DNA of 64,000 nt, from contig BTUU01000002.1 in assembly GCA_045863555.1 (NCBI GenBank), positions 186,001 through 250,000 on the forward strand, in the 5' to 3' direction. Positions 44,135 through 52,094 of this stretch are shown piece by piece (positions within the stretch are counted from its first letter, which is position 1; each line of letters starts with the position of its first letter). Source of the DNA: JACRLV01 sp045863555 (lineage in GTDB: Bacteria; Planctomycetota; Phycisphaerae; UBA1845; Fen-1342). The notes beneath the pieces were generated by a model that ran no database searches, was not told the DNA's origin, and saw nothing but the letters and a program-made list of their open reading frames with translations. The position numbers and the translations under genes were made by a program.

Positions 44135-44713
44135 CTACTCGCCTGCCATATCGATGATGTCCTGCTTAGGAATGTGCATCTTCGATTTGTTTCCATTGCA
44201 GGCGCAACACCAATCCGCGGGGTACCAACCGTCTCTGACGAAGCGGTGAAACGTCGAATACTGCCAGGCGTGGGCGCACTCAACGTACCCGTGTTTGATC
44301 GGATTGTGATGGATGTAATCTGCGAGGCCGAACAGGTCGCGATCGTCCTTAACGAGATTCTCCCAGTACGTTCGTTGCCAGACGCCGCGTCGCCGGTTGC
44401 GCCGGCGCGACGCGCTCCGAACCTGTTCGGCTCCCCCGGCGTCGAGCCAGTCGCTCGTGAACTCCTTCTTTAGGAACGCCCATCGTCGGGGGTAATTGCA
44501 GTCATCCGGCGGCATTGTCCAGATGGTGTGCATGTGATCGGGCAGAAGCACCCAGGCAAAGATCTGGAATGGCCAGCGATCCCGGGTTCGTTCCACTGCC
44601 CCGCGGAGGAGCTTTCGCGCGAGTCTCCCGCACAAGATCGGTGCGCGGTTCTCCGTCACGACCGTGAAGTAGTACGTTCCCCCGGGTTCAAACCAGCGGC
44701 GATAGTTGGGCAT
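44135..44713 (-). CDS. REP-associated tyrosine transposase, RAYT 2
   Basis: A 192-residue Y1 (HUH) transposase of the RAYT class. Seen: the start MPNYRRWFEPGGTYYFTVVT, the HUH motif in VLLPDHMHTIWTMP, the conserved RAYT block RRWAFLKKEFTSDWL, then VWQRTYWENLVKDDRDL and YIHHNPIKHGYVECAHAWQY with the likely catalytic tyrosine. It is clearly distinct from the shorter RAYT 1. I chose ATG 44713 as the family start; an upstream reading overlaps the REP. It would recognise the GTAG-footed palindromes on either side, judging from the E. coli TnpA-REP system. Confidence 0.9.
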   Translation of the reverse strand: MPNYRRWFEPGGTYYFTVVTENRAPILCGRLARKLLRGAVERTRDRWPFQIFAWVLLPDHMHTIWTMPPDDCNYPRRWAFLKKEFTSDWLDAGGAEQVRSASRRRNRRRGVWQRTYWENLVKDDRDLFGLADYIHHNPIKHGYVECAHAWQYSTFHRFVRDGWYPADWCCACNGNKSKMHIPKQDIIDMAGE

Positions 44714-44795
44714 GCATCCACCAATCACCAAATCTGCTGTGCGGGCGTTTCTCGGGCCGACAGAGGACACGGTCGACCAGACGCAGACGCAAGAC

Positions 44796-44817
44796 GGTCC
44801 GCACAGCGGACCCTACG
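44796..44817 (-). repeat. REP palindrome, right end of RAYT 2 unit
   Basis: Exact inverted copy of 44036-44057. On the minus strand its GTAG foot overlaps the last codon of cysK, so TAG (44813-44815) is the cysK stop. Confidence 0.8.
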
Positions 44818-45763
44818 CGGTCGCCGGTTTCTCAAACAGCGGCGTCGAGAGGTAGCGCTCGCCGGCCGACGCCAGGACAACGACGATCACCCTGCCCGCG
44901 TTCTCGCGGCGCTGGGCAACCTCGTTCGCCGCCCAGAGCGCCGCGCCCGAGCTGATCCCGCAGCAGATGCCTTCCTCCTTCGCCGCGCGGCGCGACCAGG
45001 CGAACGCGTCGTCGTTCGTCACGCGGACGACGTCGTCGATGACGGCCATATCGAGGATTTCGGGAATGAAACCGGCGCCGATACCCTGAATCTTGTGCGG
45101 GCCCGGCTTGCGCTCCTGGCCGGCGCGGGTCTGCGTGATGACGGGTGAATCGACGGGCTCGACCGCGATGCACCGGAACGACGGCTTGCGCGACTTGATG
45201 ACCTGGCCGACGCCGGTGATGGTGCCGCCCGTGCCGATGCCGGAGACGAGGATATCCGCCTTGCCGTCGGTATCGCGCCAGATCTCCTCGGCCGTCGTCC
45301 TGCGGTGCACTTCGACGTTCGCGGGGTTCGCGAACTGCTGCGGCATGAACGAATTGGGCGTCTGTGCGGCCAGTTCCTCGGCCCGCTTGATCGCGCCGCG
45401 CATGCCCTCGGCGGCCGGCGTAAGGACGACCGTCGCGCCGAGGTGGTGGAGGACGGCCCGGCGTTCGAGGCTCATCGACTCGGGCATGGTGAGCGTGAGC
45501 TTCAACCCCTTGGCGGCGCAGACGAATGCGAGCGCGATGCCGGTATTGCCGGAGGTCGGCTCGACGATCGTGGTATTCGGGTGGATCTTCCCGGCGGCAA
45601 GCCCCGCTTCGATCATGGCGTTGCCGATGCGGTCCTTGACGCTGAGCAGCGGGTTGAAGAACTCGATTTTGGCGTAGACCTGCGCGGGTGCTGCGATCAA
45701 CCGGTTGATCTTGACGAGCGGTGTGTTGCCGATGGCGCCGGTCATCGTGTCGAACATTCGCAT
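44813..45763 (-). CDS. cysK: Cysteine synthase A
   Basis: A 316-residue PLP enzyme making cysteine from O-acetylserine and sulfide. The PLP lysine is Lys43 in NPLLSVKDRIGNAM. The substrate loop is EPTSGNTGIALAF, the phosphate-binding loop GIGTGGTITGVGQV, and the conserved GIGAGFIPEILD and EGICCGISSGAAL are present. The ATG 45763 follows a GGAG site. The last residues, KPATA, end on a TAG supplied by the REP palindrome next door, so the original C-terminus may have been altered slightly by that insertion. Confidence 0.93.
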   Translation of the reverse strand: MRMFDTMTGAIGNTPLVKINRLIAAPAQVYAKIEFFNPLLSVKDRIGNAMIEAGLAAGKIHPNTTIVEPTSGNTGIALAFVCAAKGLKLTLTMPESMSLERRAVLHHLGATVVLTPAAEGMRGAIKRAEELAAQTPNSFMPQQFANPANVEVHRRTTAEEIWRDTDGKADILVSGIGTGGTITGVGQVIKSRKPSFRCIAVEPVDSPVITQTRAGQERKPGPHKIQGIGAGFIPEILDMAVIDDVVRVTNDDAFAWSRRAAKEEGICCGISSGAALWAANEVAQRRENAGRVIVVVLASAGERYLSTPLFEKPATA

Positions 45764-46028
45764 GGGGAGTCTCCGGGTTTTGATCGCAGGAAATTTCGCC
45801 GCCGCGCGGCCCGAAGAAGCCAGTTTATCGCGGCCTGGCAGGAAGTGCGCCTGGCAACGTTTGCTTGCAATCCCCTGCGAGAGCGGGGTAGCCGATCGAT
45901 CGGCGTGCATCTGGAGAGAACCGAAGCCGCGGCGCGGCAAAGGACTTCGTCTGGGATTTAAACCGGAGGGAGGCGTCCGCCGTCGCTGGGGGACGCCCCT
46001 TGGGCGCCCCCCAGCTGTGCGGCGTTTC

Positions 46029-46454
46029 TCAATTGCCCGTTGCGGCAAAGTTAATTTCGAGCTCGGTGAGGAAGTTGCTGGTGCTGAACGTGAATGTGAG
46101 CGTATCGCCGCAGCCAAAATCGCTGCCGTCGCGGTAGACGCCCGTGTTCTGGCTCGGGCCGATGCCGCCGATGATCTGGAGATCGGCGTTTTCGATCATG
46201 ATCGCCTGAAGCTCCTCGCAGTCGCGCGAGAACGTCACCGTGCTGTTCGCGGGAACCGTCTGAACGACCTCCGTTCCGGCCTCCTCGAGGATGTCGGCCA
46301 GGACGTTCTGGTTCGCACCGTACCGGACGCGTACTTCGACCGGAAAGGCGGTGCTGTTCTTCAGGGCCACCGTTGTCAGCGACGCGCCGAACGGACAGCC
46401 GCCCGCCAGCAGCGCAGCCAGGCCCAGCAACGGCAATAGTGCTCGTTTCATCAT
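46029..46454 (-). CDS. Small hypothetical lipoprotein
   Basis: A 141-residue exported protein with signal LLPLLGLAALLAGGCPFGAS and lipobox cysteine at about residue 20. The mature part is beta-rich (VALKNSTAFPVEVRVRYG, FSTSNFLTELEINFAA) and has two further cysteines (DCEEL, GCGDT) that might pair. No family was recognised; small planctomycete lipoproteins with a similar VPANSTVTF strand seem familiar but cannot be named. The start has two ATGs (46454 and 46451) after AGGGAG; I chose the first. Function unknown. Confidence 0.6.
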   Translation of the reverse strand: MMKRALLPLLGLAALLAGGCPFGASLTTVALKNSTAFPVEVRVRYGANQNVLADILEEAGTEVVQTVPANSTVTFSRDCEELQAIMIENADLQIIGGIGPSQNTGVYRDGSDFGCGDTLTFTFSTSNFLTELEINFAATGN

Positions 46455-46845
46455 GTCGTCTCCCTCGTTGAGTCTGAAGTTCCGCGCCCAGCGAACAACG
46501 TATTTTATGCGCGTCGGCAAGAGCGGGCGGCACGAATACGGTCGGGAGCGCGCGGCGGCCGCACCGGCCCGGGAGCCCACGCAACCGGGCTGGGCGGCGC
46601 GCATGCTGCACGCACGAATTGCCGAAGCGGGCAACGCGTGCGCCGCTCGAGCGGGCTCTGTACCGGGTGCACCTCGGCCGCCGACCATTTCGTAACATCC
46701 GCTATTCAAGCCAGTTACATCCATCGCTCCACCCGCCTTCCCGCGCCTCGCGACGGGCTGGCACGGCCGCTGCCCAGGAGCGGGGGATTCGATTTCACGC
46801 GCGGCGGAGTCCGTGCGGGCACCGCGGCAAGGGAGTGCGGCACGG
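46455..46845 (+). other. Divergent gap ahead of the flagellar cluster
   Basis: A 391-base gap between the small lipoprotein gene and the flagellar operon. It has no supported gene. Its one clear signal is the sigma-54 site at 46759-46773. GGGAG at 46830-46834 is the ribosome site for the first small gene, a little far (11 bases) from its ATG. Confidence 0.5.
46759..46773 (+). promoter_or_regulatory. Sigma-54 promoter candidate for the flagellar operon
   Basis: TGGCACGGCCGCTGC matches the RpoN consensus TGGCACG-N4-TTGC with one mismatch in TTGC (CTGC). The invariant GG and GC are ten bases apart, as required. It lies 73 bases before the first small gene of the flagellar cluster. Confidence 0.6.
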
Positions 46846-47043
46846 ATGTTCATCAACCGGATTCGGGAATGGGAGACGGGGGCCGCGGCCGGCGAGGCCC
46901 GGCGGCGAATCGCTGAGGCGGATGACCTCGACTGCGACGCGATCGGCCTGCTCATCGTCGAGGAGGCCCTGCGGCGCACGGTCAACGATCTTCGCCGATT
47001 CACCGAGACGAGTGTGCAGGGATCGCTCGAGGAGCTGTCGTGA
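46846..47043 (+). CDS. Small hypothetical protein at head of flagellar operon
   Basis: A 65-residue, largely helical and charged protein (MFINRIREWETGAAAGEARR, IAEADDLDCDAIGLLIVEEA). It has no signal peptide or membrane segment. Its stop overlaps the flgF GTG (GTGA, 47040-47043), so the two are coupled and it belongs to the flagellar operon. Size and composition would suit a chaperone or a small regulator for early flagellar proteins, but no family was recognised. It is too short for confident homology, and the tight coupling is the main evidence that it is real. Confidence 0.6.
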   Translation: MFINRIREWETGAAAGEARRRIAEADDLDCDAIGLLIVEEALRRTVNDLRRFTETSVQGSLEELS

Positions 47044-47789
47044 TCTACGGGCTCTACCAATCCGCGGCCGGCCTGATGACGCAGGAGCACCGCCAGGGCG
47101 TGCTCGCGAACAACCTCGCGAACGCGGAGACGGCCGGCTTCAAGCGCGACGTGGCGACGCTGAGCGAACGCCAGACGGCTTCACTCGCGGGCATCCGCCG
47201 CGGTGCGACCAACGACATGCTCGAATCGCTGACCGGCGGTCTCTGGCTCGGCCGGACGGCAACCGATTTCTCCGCCGGTTCGCTCCAGCATACGGGCGAG
47301 CCGACGGACGTCGCCCTGCACGGTCCCGGCTTCTTCCGTGTGAGCGCGGGCGACAAGACGCTTCTCACGCGTGACGGCCGGTTCATCATGGACGGCGACG
47401 GAAACCTCCTGAGCGCGACGGACGGCGCGTCCGTTCTGAACACGGCCGGCATGCCGATTCGGCTGAATCCGCGCGGCGAGGCGATCTCGATCGACTCCGA
47501 AGGACGGATCTCGCAGGGCGGGCTCGAGGTCGGGCAACTCGGCATCGTGGACGTCGCGGATGTCGGCGGGCTGCGCAAGGTCGGCGCGAGCCGGTTCGAT
47601 CCCGGCGACATCCCGTTGACCGAGTCATTCTCGCGCGTTCAGAACCGCGTCTTCGAAACCTCGGGATCGCAGCCCATCCGCGAGCTCACGAGCATGCTGG
47701 AGGCCACGCGGGCCTACCAGCTCAACGCACAGATGATCACGCTCCAGGACCAGTCCGCCGCCCGGTTGATCGGGTCGGTGAACGGATAG
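47040..47789 (+). CDS. flgF: Flagellar proximal rod protein FlgF
   Basis: A 249-residue rod protein. It begins with the rod/hook family motif YGLYQSAAGLMTQEHRQGVL and ANNLANAETAGFKRDVA, has the middle motif ALHGPGFFRVSAGDKTLLTR, and ends with ELTSMLEATRAYQLNAQMIT, the C-terminal heptad helix of the family. It is named FlgF because it directly precedes FlgG and lacks the exact FlgG end. GTG 47040 overlaps the small upstream gene. It would assemble in the periplasm after export by the flagellar type III system; no Sec signal is present. Confidence 0.88.
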   Translation: MIYGLYQSAAGLMTQEHRQGVLANNLANAETAGFKRDVATLSERQTASLAGIRRGATNDMLESLTGGLWLGRTATDFSAGSLQHTGEPTDVALHGPGFFRVSAGDKTLLTRDGRFIMDGDGNLLSATDGASVLNTAGMPIRLNPRGEAISIDSEGRISQGGLEVGQLGIVDVADVGGLRKVGASRFDPGDIPLTESFSRVQNRVFETSGSQPIRELTSMLEATRAYQLNAQMITLQDQSAARLIGSVNG

Positions 47790-47824
47790 CGCGCCCGCGG
47801 CCGCGCGGCGAGAAGGGATAGACC

Positions 47825-48619
47825 ATGGCAATCACGGCACTGCACACGGCGGCGACGGGGATGGAGGCGCTGTCGTCGAAGATCGACGTCATCGCGAACA
47901 ACATCGCCAACGCCGAAACCGTCGGCTTCAAGGCGTCGCGGGCGAATTTCCAGGATCTCCTCTACCAGCAGCGGGCCCAGCCGGGCGTGCAGACGACGGA
48001 CAACACGACCTCGCCGCTCGGCACCGCGATCGGCCTCGGCGTGATCATGAGCAACACGCAGATTCTGCACAAACAGGGCGGCGCGATGCAGGGCATCCAG
48101 CTCGACGCGATGATCCAGGGCGACGGCTTCTTCCAGGTCGAGCTGCCCGACGGCCGGACCGGCTACACGCGCGCCGGAAACTTCGTCGTCAACTCCGCCG
48201 GCGAGATGGTGCTGGGCAATTCGTTCGGCTACCGGCTGAAGGACTCGCCCAGCATCCCCGAGGGATTCAGCGACCAGGTGTCGATCGGCGCGAACGGAGA
48301 AATCTCCGTGCCGAATGCGGCCGGGGGGCGCGACGTCGTTGGCACGATCCAGCTCGCCCGGTTTCCCAACGCCAGCGGCATGATCCAGCAGGGCGCGAAC
48401 ATCTTCCTTCAGAGCGGCGCATCGGGCGACCCGATCGAGTCGCGGCCGGGCGAGAACGGCGCGGGCAGCCTGCTGGGGGGCTATCTCGAACTGAGCACGA
48501 CCGAAGCCGTGACCGAACTGGTCGAACTCATCAAGACCCAGCGCGTCTTCCAGATGAACAGCCAGACCATCCAGGCGGCGGACGAGGCGCTCCAGACGGT
48601 CGCGAACCTGCGGCGGTAA
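47825..48619 (+). CDS. flgG: Flagellar distal rod protein FlgG
   Basis: A 264-residue distal rod protein. Diagnostic features are the start ALHTAATGMEALSSKIDVIA, then NNIANAETVGFKASRANFQD, QTDNTTSPLGTAIGLGV region, IQGDGFFQVELPDGRTGYTR, and the C-terminal VTELVELIKTQRVFQMNSQT followed by IQAADEALQTV. Length and sequence match FlgG very closely. It lies 35 bases after flgF with GAGAAGGGA as a ribosome site. The QTDNTTS wording here stands for a TTDNTTSPLG strand typical of FlgG. Confidence 0.94.
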   Translation: MAITALHTAATGMEALSSKIDVIANNIANAETVGFKASRANFQDLLYQQRAQPGVQTTDNTTSPLGTAIGLGVIMSNTQILHKQGGAMQGIQLDAMIQGDGFFQVELPDGRTGYTRAGNFVVNSAGEMVLGNSFGYRLKDSPSIPEGFSDQVSIGANGEISVPNAAGGRDVVGTIQLARFPNASGMIQQGANIFLQSGASGDPIESRPGENGAGSLLGGYLELSTTEAVTELVELIKTQRVFQMNSQTIQAADEALQTVANLRR

Positions 48620-48639
48620 CACGCGAAGGGAGTGATTGA

Positions 48640-49686
48640 ATGAACCGGATGATCCTGATGCTCCTGGCGACGCTGCTCCCGGGCGCTGCGATGGCAGGCG
48701 GCACGGACGCGGTCGTCGCGCCGGAAATCAGCCGGCTGCGGCTGCGCCCGGGGGCGGTCGTGCAGCGGCCGGCGGTCTCGCTGGGCGACGTGATCGATTT
48801 TTCCGCCGCGGACGCACACCTCGTGGAGGCCATCGCCGACAAACCGATGGGCGTAGATGCGCCGGCGGCCGGCGAAGTCGAGATTTCCTATGATGTCGTG
48901 AACAGGCGGCTCGCCGCGCTCGGTGTGAACCGGGCCCGGGTGCTGCTGAGCGGTGCGTCGAGCTGCACCGTGCGGCGCGAGACCCCGGCCGCCGACGCCA
49001 CGCCGACGCCGGCCGCGCCGCTGATCAACCCGAAGGGTGGCGAGACCAGCACGCTCGCCGACTTGCTGCATGCACGGATCGGGCACGAACTGGAGTCACT
49101 GGCCGGCACACCGCAGATCGAATTCGAGGCGGCGGGCCGCGCGTTTCTCGAACTGAAGAGCCCGGACTTCGATTTCACGATCCGAAGCGACAAGCCCGGT
49201 TCGCTGGGGCTCCGGGAATTCCAGGTCACGGTGAAGCGCGACGGAAAATTCCAGCGCGTGATTCCGATCGGCGCTCAGGTGCGCCTGGCCCGCCGGGTCC
49301 TCGTCGCCGCCAGGCCGCTCAACGTCGGCTCGCACGTCTCGCGCGATGCGCTGGAATACGCCGAGCGCGTTTTTGCGTCGAACGAGGACCTGGGCATCGA
49401 ACACGTCGAGCAGGTCGTCGGGCAGCAGGTCAAGAGTTTCGTGGCCGCGGGCCAGCTCGTGCGGGCGCGCGACCTGAAGGCGGTGGACCTCGTCCGCCGG
49501 TCGCAGCCGGTGACGGTCGAGGGCGGCGGGTCGGTCGGCATCCGGGTCACGGGTGTCGCCCTCGACAACGGTACGTACGGCGACACGGTTCGGGTGCGGC
49601 TGGGCGAAGGGCGGGCGAACCGGCGCGAAGTGCGCGGCACGGTGTCGGGCGTCGGCACGGTCAGGATCCTGGAGGCTGGACTGTGA
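48640..49686 (+). CDS. flgA: Flagellar P-ring assembly chaperone FlgA
   Basis: A 348-residue exported protein (signal ILMLLATLLPGAAMA). The C-terminal half carries the SAF-like FlgA domain: RLARRVLVAARPLNVGSHVS, VVGQQVKSFVAAGQLVRAR, and the final strands SVGIRVTGVALDNGTYGD and VRVRLGEG. The N-terminal half is longer than in E. coli FlgA (about 220 residues in total), with an extra domain and a Pro/Ala/Thr linker near 110-125. It would chaperone FlgI in the periplasm. The stop overlaps the flgH GTG (GTGA). Confidence 0.85.
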   Translation: MNRMILMLLATLLPGAAMAGGTDAVVAPEISRLRLRPGAVVQRPAVSLGDVIDFSAADAHLVEAIADKPMGVDAPAAGEVEISYDVVNRRLAALGVNRARVLLSGASSCTVRRETPAADATPTPAAPLINPKGGETSTLADLLHARIGHELESLAGTPQIEFEAAGRAFLELKSPDFDFTIRSDKPGSLGLREFQVTVKRDGKFQRVIPIGAQVRLARRVLVAARPLNVGSHVSRDALEYAERVFASNEDLGIEHVEQVVGQQVKSFVAAGQLVRARDLKAVDLVRRSQPVTVEGGGSVGIRVTGVALDNGTYGDTVRVRLGEGRANRREVRGTVSGVGTVRILEAGL

Positions 49687-50459
49687 AAACAAGCTGCATT
49701 TGCGCGATTCTGGCGGCTGCTGCGCTTCATTCAACGGCCGCCGGCCAGAGCAACGCGTTCAACCGCGTCAACGGCGGCTCGCGACAGGGAGTCGCGACGT
49801 CTCAGCCCGTCGGCCGCAACGCCGACCAGGTTCTCCTGGGCAGCGGGACGGTGAAGCGTCCGGCCCGGGCGGCCGACGCGGACGCCCCTCCGCCGCCGAA
49901 CCCCCTGTTGCTGAAGACGTCGTTGATCGCGGTCGAAGTGAAGCCGCCGCGGAAGATCCGCGTGAACGACCTCGTCACGGTGATCATCCGCGAGGACAAG
50001 CGCTCGCAGACGGATTCGAAGCTGGAGACGGAGAAGAAATGGGACATCGAGACGCAGCTCGACGCCTGGATCCGGCTGAATGAAGAGCACAAGCTCGTCC
50101 CGCAGAACTTCACGAACGGCGTGCCGAACATCGGCTTCAAAATGGACAACCAGTACGACGGCAACGGCAAGACGGAGCGGAAGGACTCGCTCACGACGCG
50201 GATCACGGCCACGGTGATCGACGTGAAGCCGAACGGGCTGCTCGTTCTGGAAGATACGAAGACGATCCGCACGGACGAGGATGTGCAGATCATCCGCCTG
50301 ACGGGCATCTGCCGCAGCGAGGATGTGACGCCGGAGAACACGGTGCTGAGCACGCAGCTCGCGAAGGCAAGCATCGAGACGGAGCACACGGGCCCGGCGC
50401 GGGATGCGTCGCGCCGCGGCTGGCTGATGCGGACGTTTGATTTCCTGCGACCGTTCTAG
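49683..50459 (+). CDS. flgH: Flagellar L-ring protein FlgH
   Basis: A 258-residue outer-ring protein. The FlgH core is clear: VNDLVTVIIREDKRSQTDSK, TRITATVIDVKPNGLLVLE, and EDVTPENTVLSTQLAKASIE. The signal peptide ends in LHSTAAGQ. There is no lipobox cysteine at the cleavage site, although two cysteines lie at residues 5 and 7, so unlike the enterobacterial FlgH it may not be lipidated. The start GTG 49683 overlaps flgA. It ends in RRGWLMRTFDFLRPF; a hairpin follows before flgI. Confidence 0.87.
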   Translation: MKTSCICAILAAAALHSTAAGQSNAFNRVNGGSRQGVATSQPVGRNADQVLLGSGTVKRPARAADADAPPPPNPLLLKTSLIAVEVKPPRKIRVNDLVTVIIREDKRSQTDSKLETEKKWDIETQLDAWIRLNEEHKLVPQNFTNGVPNIGFKMDNQYDGNGKTERKDSLTTRITATVIDVKPNGLLVLEDTKTIRTDEDVQIIRLTGICRSEDVTPENTVLSTQLAKASIETEHTGPARDASRRGWLMRTFDFLRPF

Positions 50460-50467
50460 TCAAAACG

Positions 50468-50489
50468 GGCGGGCACGGACGCCTGCCCT
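50468..50489 (+). repeat. Hairpin between flgH and flgI
   Basis: GGGCGGGC pairs with GCCTGCCC (one G-T) around a six-base loop in the 47-base spacer. It could slow transcription or protect the upstream mRNA end. Confidence 0.5.
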
Positions 50490-50506
50490 GTTCAAGGGTG
50501 AGAACG

Positions 50507-51598
50507 ATGATTCGATTCGCGATTCTGGCTCTGGTGCTCGGCGTGACGGGGACCGTCCTCGCCGACATTCGCGTGCAGGATGTCGCCCGACTCAAGGGAC
50601 AGCGGACCAACAAGCTCGTCGGCTGGGGGCTGGTGGTCGGGCTGGACGGTACCGGCGACACGGTGAAGTCGCCGGCAACGATGCGGGCGCTGTCAAAACT
50701 GCACGAAGTCTTCCACTCCCCCGTGACCAGCCTCGAGGAACTGAAGGCCAACAACACCGTCGCGATCGTCATGATCGAAGCGACGATCCCCGAATTCGGC
50801 GCCCGGGAGGGACAGACGCTCGACGTCGTGGTCTCCGCGGTCGGCTCGGCCAAGAGCGTCACGGGCGGGCGGCTGCTGACGACGCCGCTCCAGGATTCGA
50901 TGCTCTCGCGGCCGGAAATCGCAGCCTTGGCAACGGGCCGGGTGGACGCGCTGGATCCAAAGAATCCACGAAGCGGCATCGTCCGCGGCGGGGGGACGGT
51001 CGAGGAGGAGTTTCTCTATCACTTCATTCTCGACGGTCACATCACGCTGGTCATCGACGATGCCAAGGCGGGCTTCAACTGGGCCCAGGTCGTCGCCCGC
51101 ACGATCAACTTCGAACTCGCCAACCCGGCCGAGGAAATGAGCGCGGCCGGCGTCGGGGCGCGGATCGTCGTCGAGGCGGAACCGGCGGTGGCCATCGACG
51201 CGAAAAACGTGCGCGTGCGGATCCCCGCGGCCGAGCTTTCGCGGCCCGCCGGCTTCATCAGCCGGATTCTCCAGGCCCGCATCTTCGCCGCGCCGGACGA
51301 GGCGGCCCGCGTGCTGATCAACCGGATCACGAACCAGATCTCCTTCTCCGAAAATGTGACGATCACGCCCACGGTCCTGCATCTCCCGGGCCTCGGCACG
51401 GTGTCGATCGGCGGCGGCAGTGCCGCCCCGACCAGCCCGATGGTCGGTCTCGACGGCGGAAAACCCGCGGCCGTCGGTTTCAAGGAGCTTTTGGACACGC
51501 TGAGCAAGCTCCAGCTTCCACCAGAACAGGTTGTGCAGGCGATTGAGCACCTGCACCGGTCGGGCGCACTCAATGCGCAGCTTCTCTACACGGAATAA
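50507..51598 (+). CDS. flgI: Flagellar P-ring protein FlgI
   Basis: A 363-residue periplasmic ring protein with signal FAILALVLGVTGTVLA, then the conserved ADIRVQDVARLKGQRTNKLV, VGLDGTGDTVKSPATMRAL, DVVVSAVGSAKSVTGGRLL, and ARIVVEAEPAVAIDAKNVRV, ending ALNAQLLYTE as FlgI proteins do. Its length matches the family. ATG 50507 is chosen for the signal peptide; GTG 50498 is in frame nine bases earlier. With FlgH it forms the LP-ring bushing, which means the cell has a Gram-negative outer membrane. Confidence 0.94.
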   Translation: MIRFAILALVLGVTGTVLADIRVQDVARLKGQRTNKLVGWGLVVGLDGTGDTVKSPATMRALSKLHEVFHSPVTSLEELKANNTVAIVMIEATIPEFGAREGQTLDVVVSAVGSAKSVTGGRLLTTPLQDSMLSRPEIAALATGRVDALDPKNPRSGIVRGGGTVEEEFLYHFILDGHITLVIDDAKAGFNWAQVVARTINFELANPAEEMSAAGVGARIVVEAEPAVAIDAKNVRVRIPAAELSRPAGFISRILQARIFAAPDEAARVLINRITNQISFSENVTITPTVLHLPGLGTVSIGGGSAAPTSPMVGLDGGKPAAVGFKELLDTLSKLQLPPEQVVQAIEHLHRSGALNAQLLYTE

Positions 51599-51617
51599 CG
51601 GGCAAGGCGCGACTCCC

Positions 51618-52094
51618 ATGGCGATCGATTACCGACTCGACGAAACGCTCGCGACCCGGGCGCCCCGCGACCTGACGGCGACGCGCCGATTCAGCGCTCT
51701 CCGCGAACTCGGCCGCAGACCCGACGCGGCGGACCCGCGCACCGCCCGGATGGCCGCAACCCAGATGCTCTCCCAGGTCTTCTTCGCGCCCATGCTGGCC
51801 GAAATCCGCGCGTCGTCGCTGGGAGAGAAATTCTCCGGCGGAGGACTCATGGGCGGTGCGATGGGCGAGCAACTGGACCTGCGCCTCGCCGATGCGGCAG
51901 CCGCAGGAAACCCCGGCGGCCTTGTTTCGCTTCTCGAAAAGAAATTCGGCTCGGCCGCGGAGACCCGCGCGGCGGAATCGCTTCAGTCGCTCGACGCGAG
52001 CCGGGCGCGGCAGCTCCTCGCACGTCGGGGAATCAAGGCCAGACCGGAATTGTCGAAGTTCGAGGATCGGCCGGCGATCGGAGCAGGCCGGTGA
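51618..52094 (+). CDS. flgJ: FlgJ-like rod-binding protein (no muramidase domain)
   Basis: A 158-residue protein with the rod-binding domain of FlgJ: MAATQMLSQVFFAPMLAEIR, SLGEKFSGGGLMGGAMGEQL and DLRLADAAA. The C-terminal muramidase domain of enterobacterial FlgJ is absent, so the peptidoglycan hole must be made by another enzyme; MltA at 19703 is one lytic enzyme in the window, but no link is shown. ATG 51618 follows AGGCGCG weakly. The stop overlaps the FlgN-like start (GTGA). Confidence 0.75.
   Translation: MAIDYRLDETLATRAPRDLTATRRFSALRELGRRPDAADPRTARMAATQMLSQVFFAPMLAEIRASSLGEKFSGGGLMGGAMGEQLDLRLADAAAAGNPGGLVSLLEKKFGSAAETRAAESLQSLDASRARQLLARRGIKARPELSKFEDRPAIGAGR

Larger units (their letters stand above)
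44036..44817 (-). mobile_element. RAYT 2 flanked by perfect inverted REP palindromes
   Basis: A single RAYT gene (44135-44713) lies between two identical 22-base REPs in opposite orientation, each with a GTAG foot and a 7-bp stem. This is the layout of a self-contained REPtron. The right REP supplies the stop codon of cysK. Confidence 0.75.
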
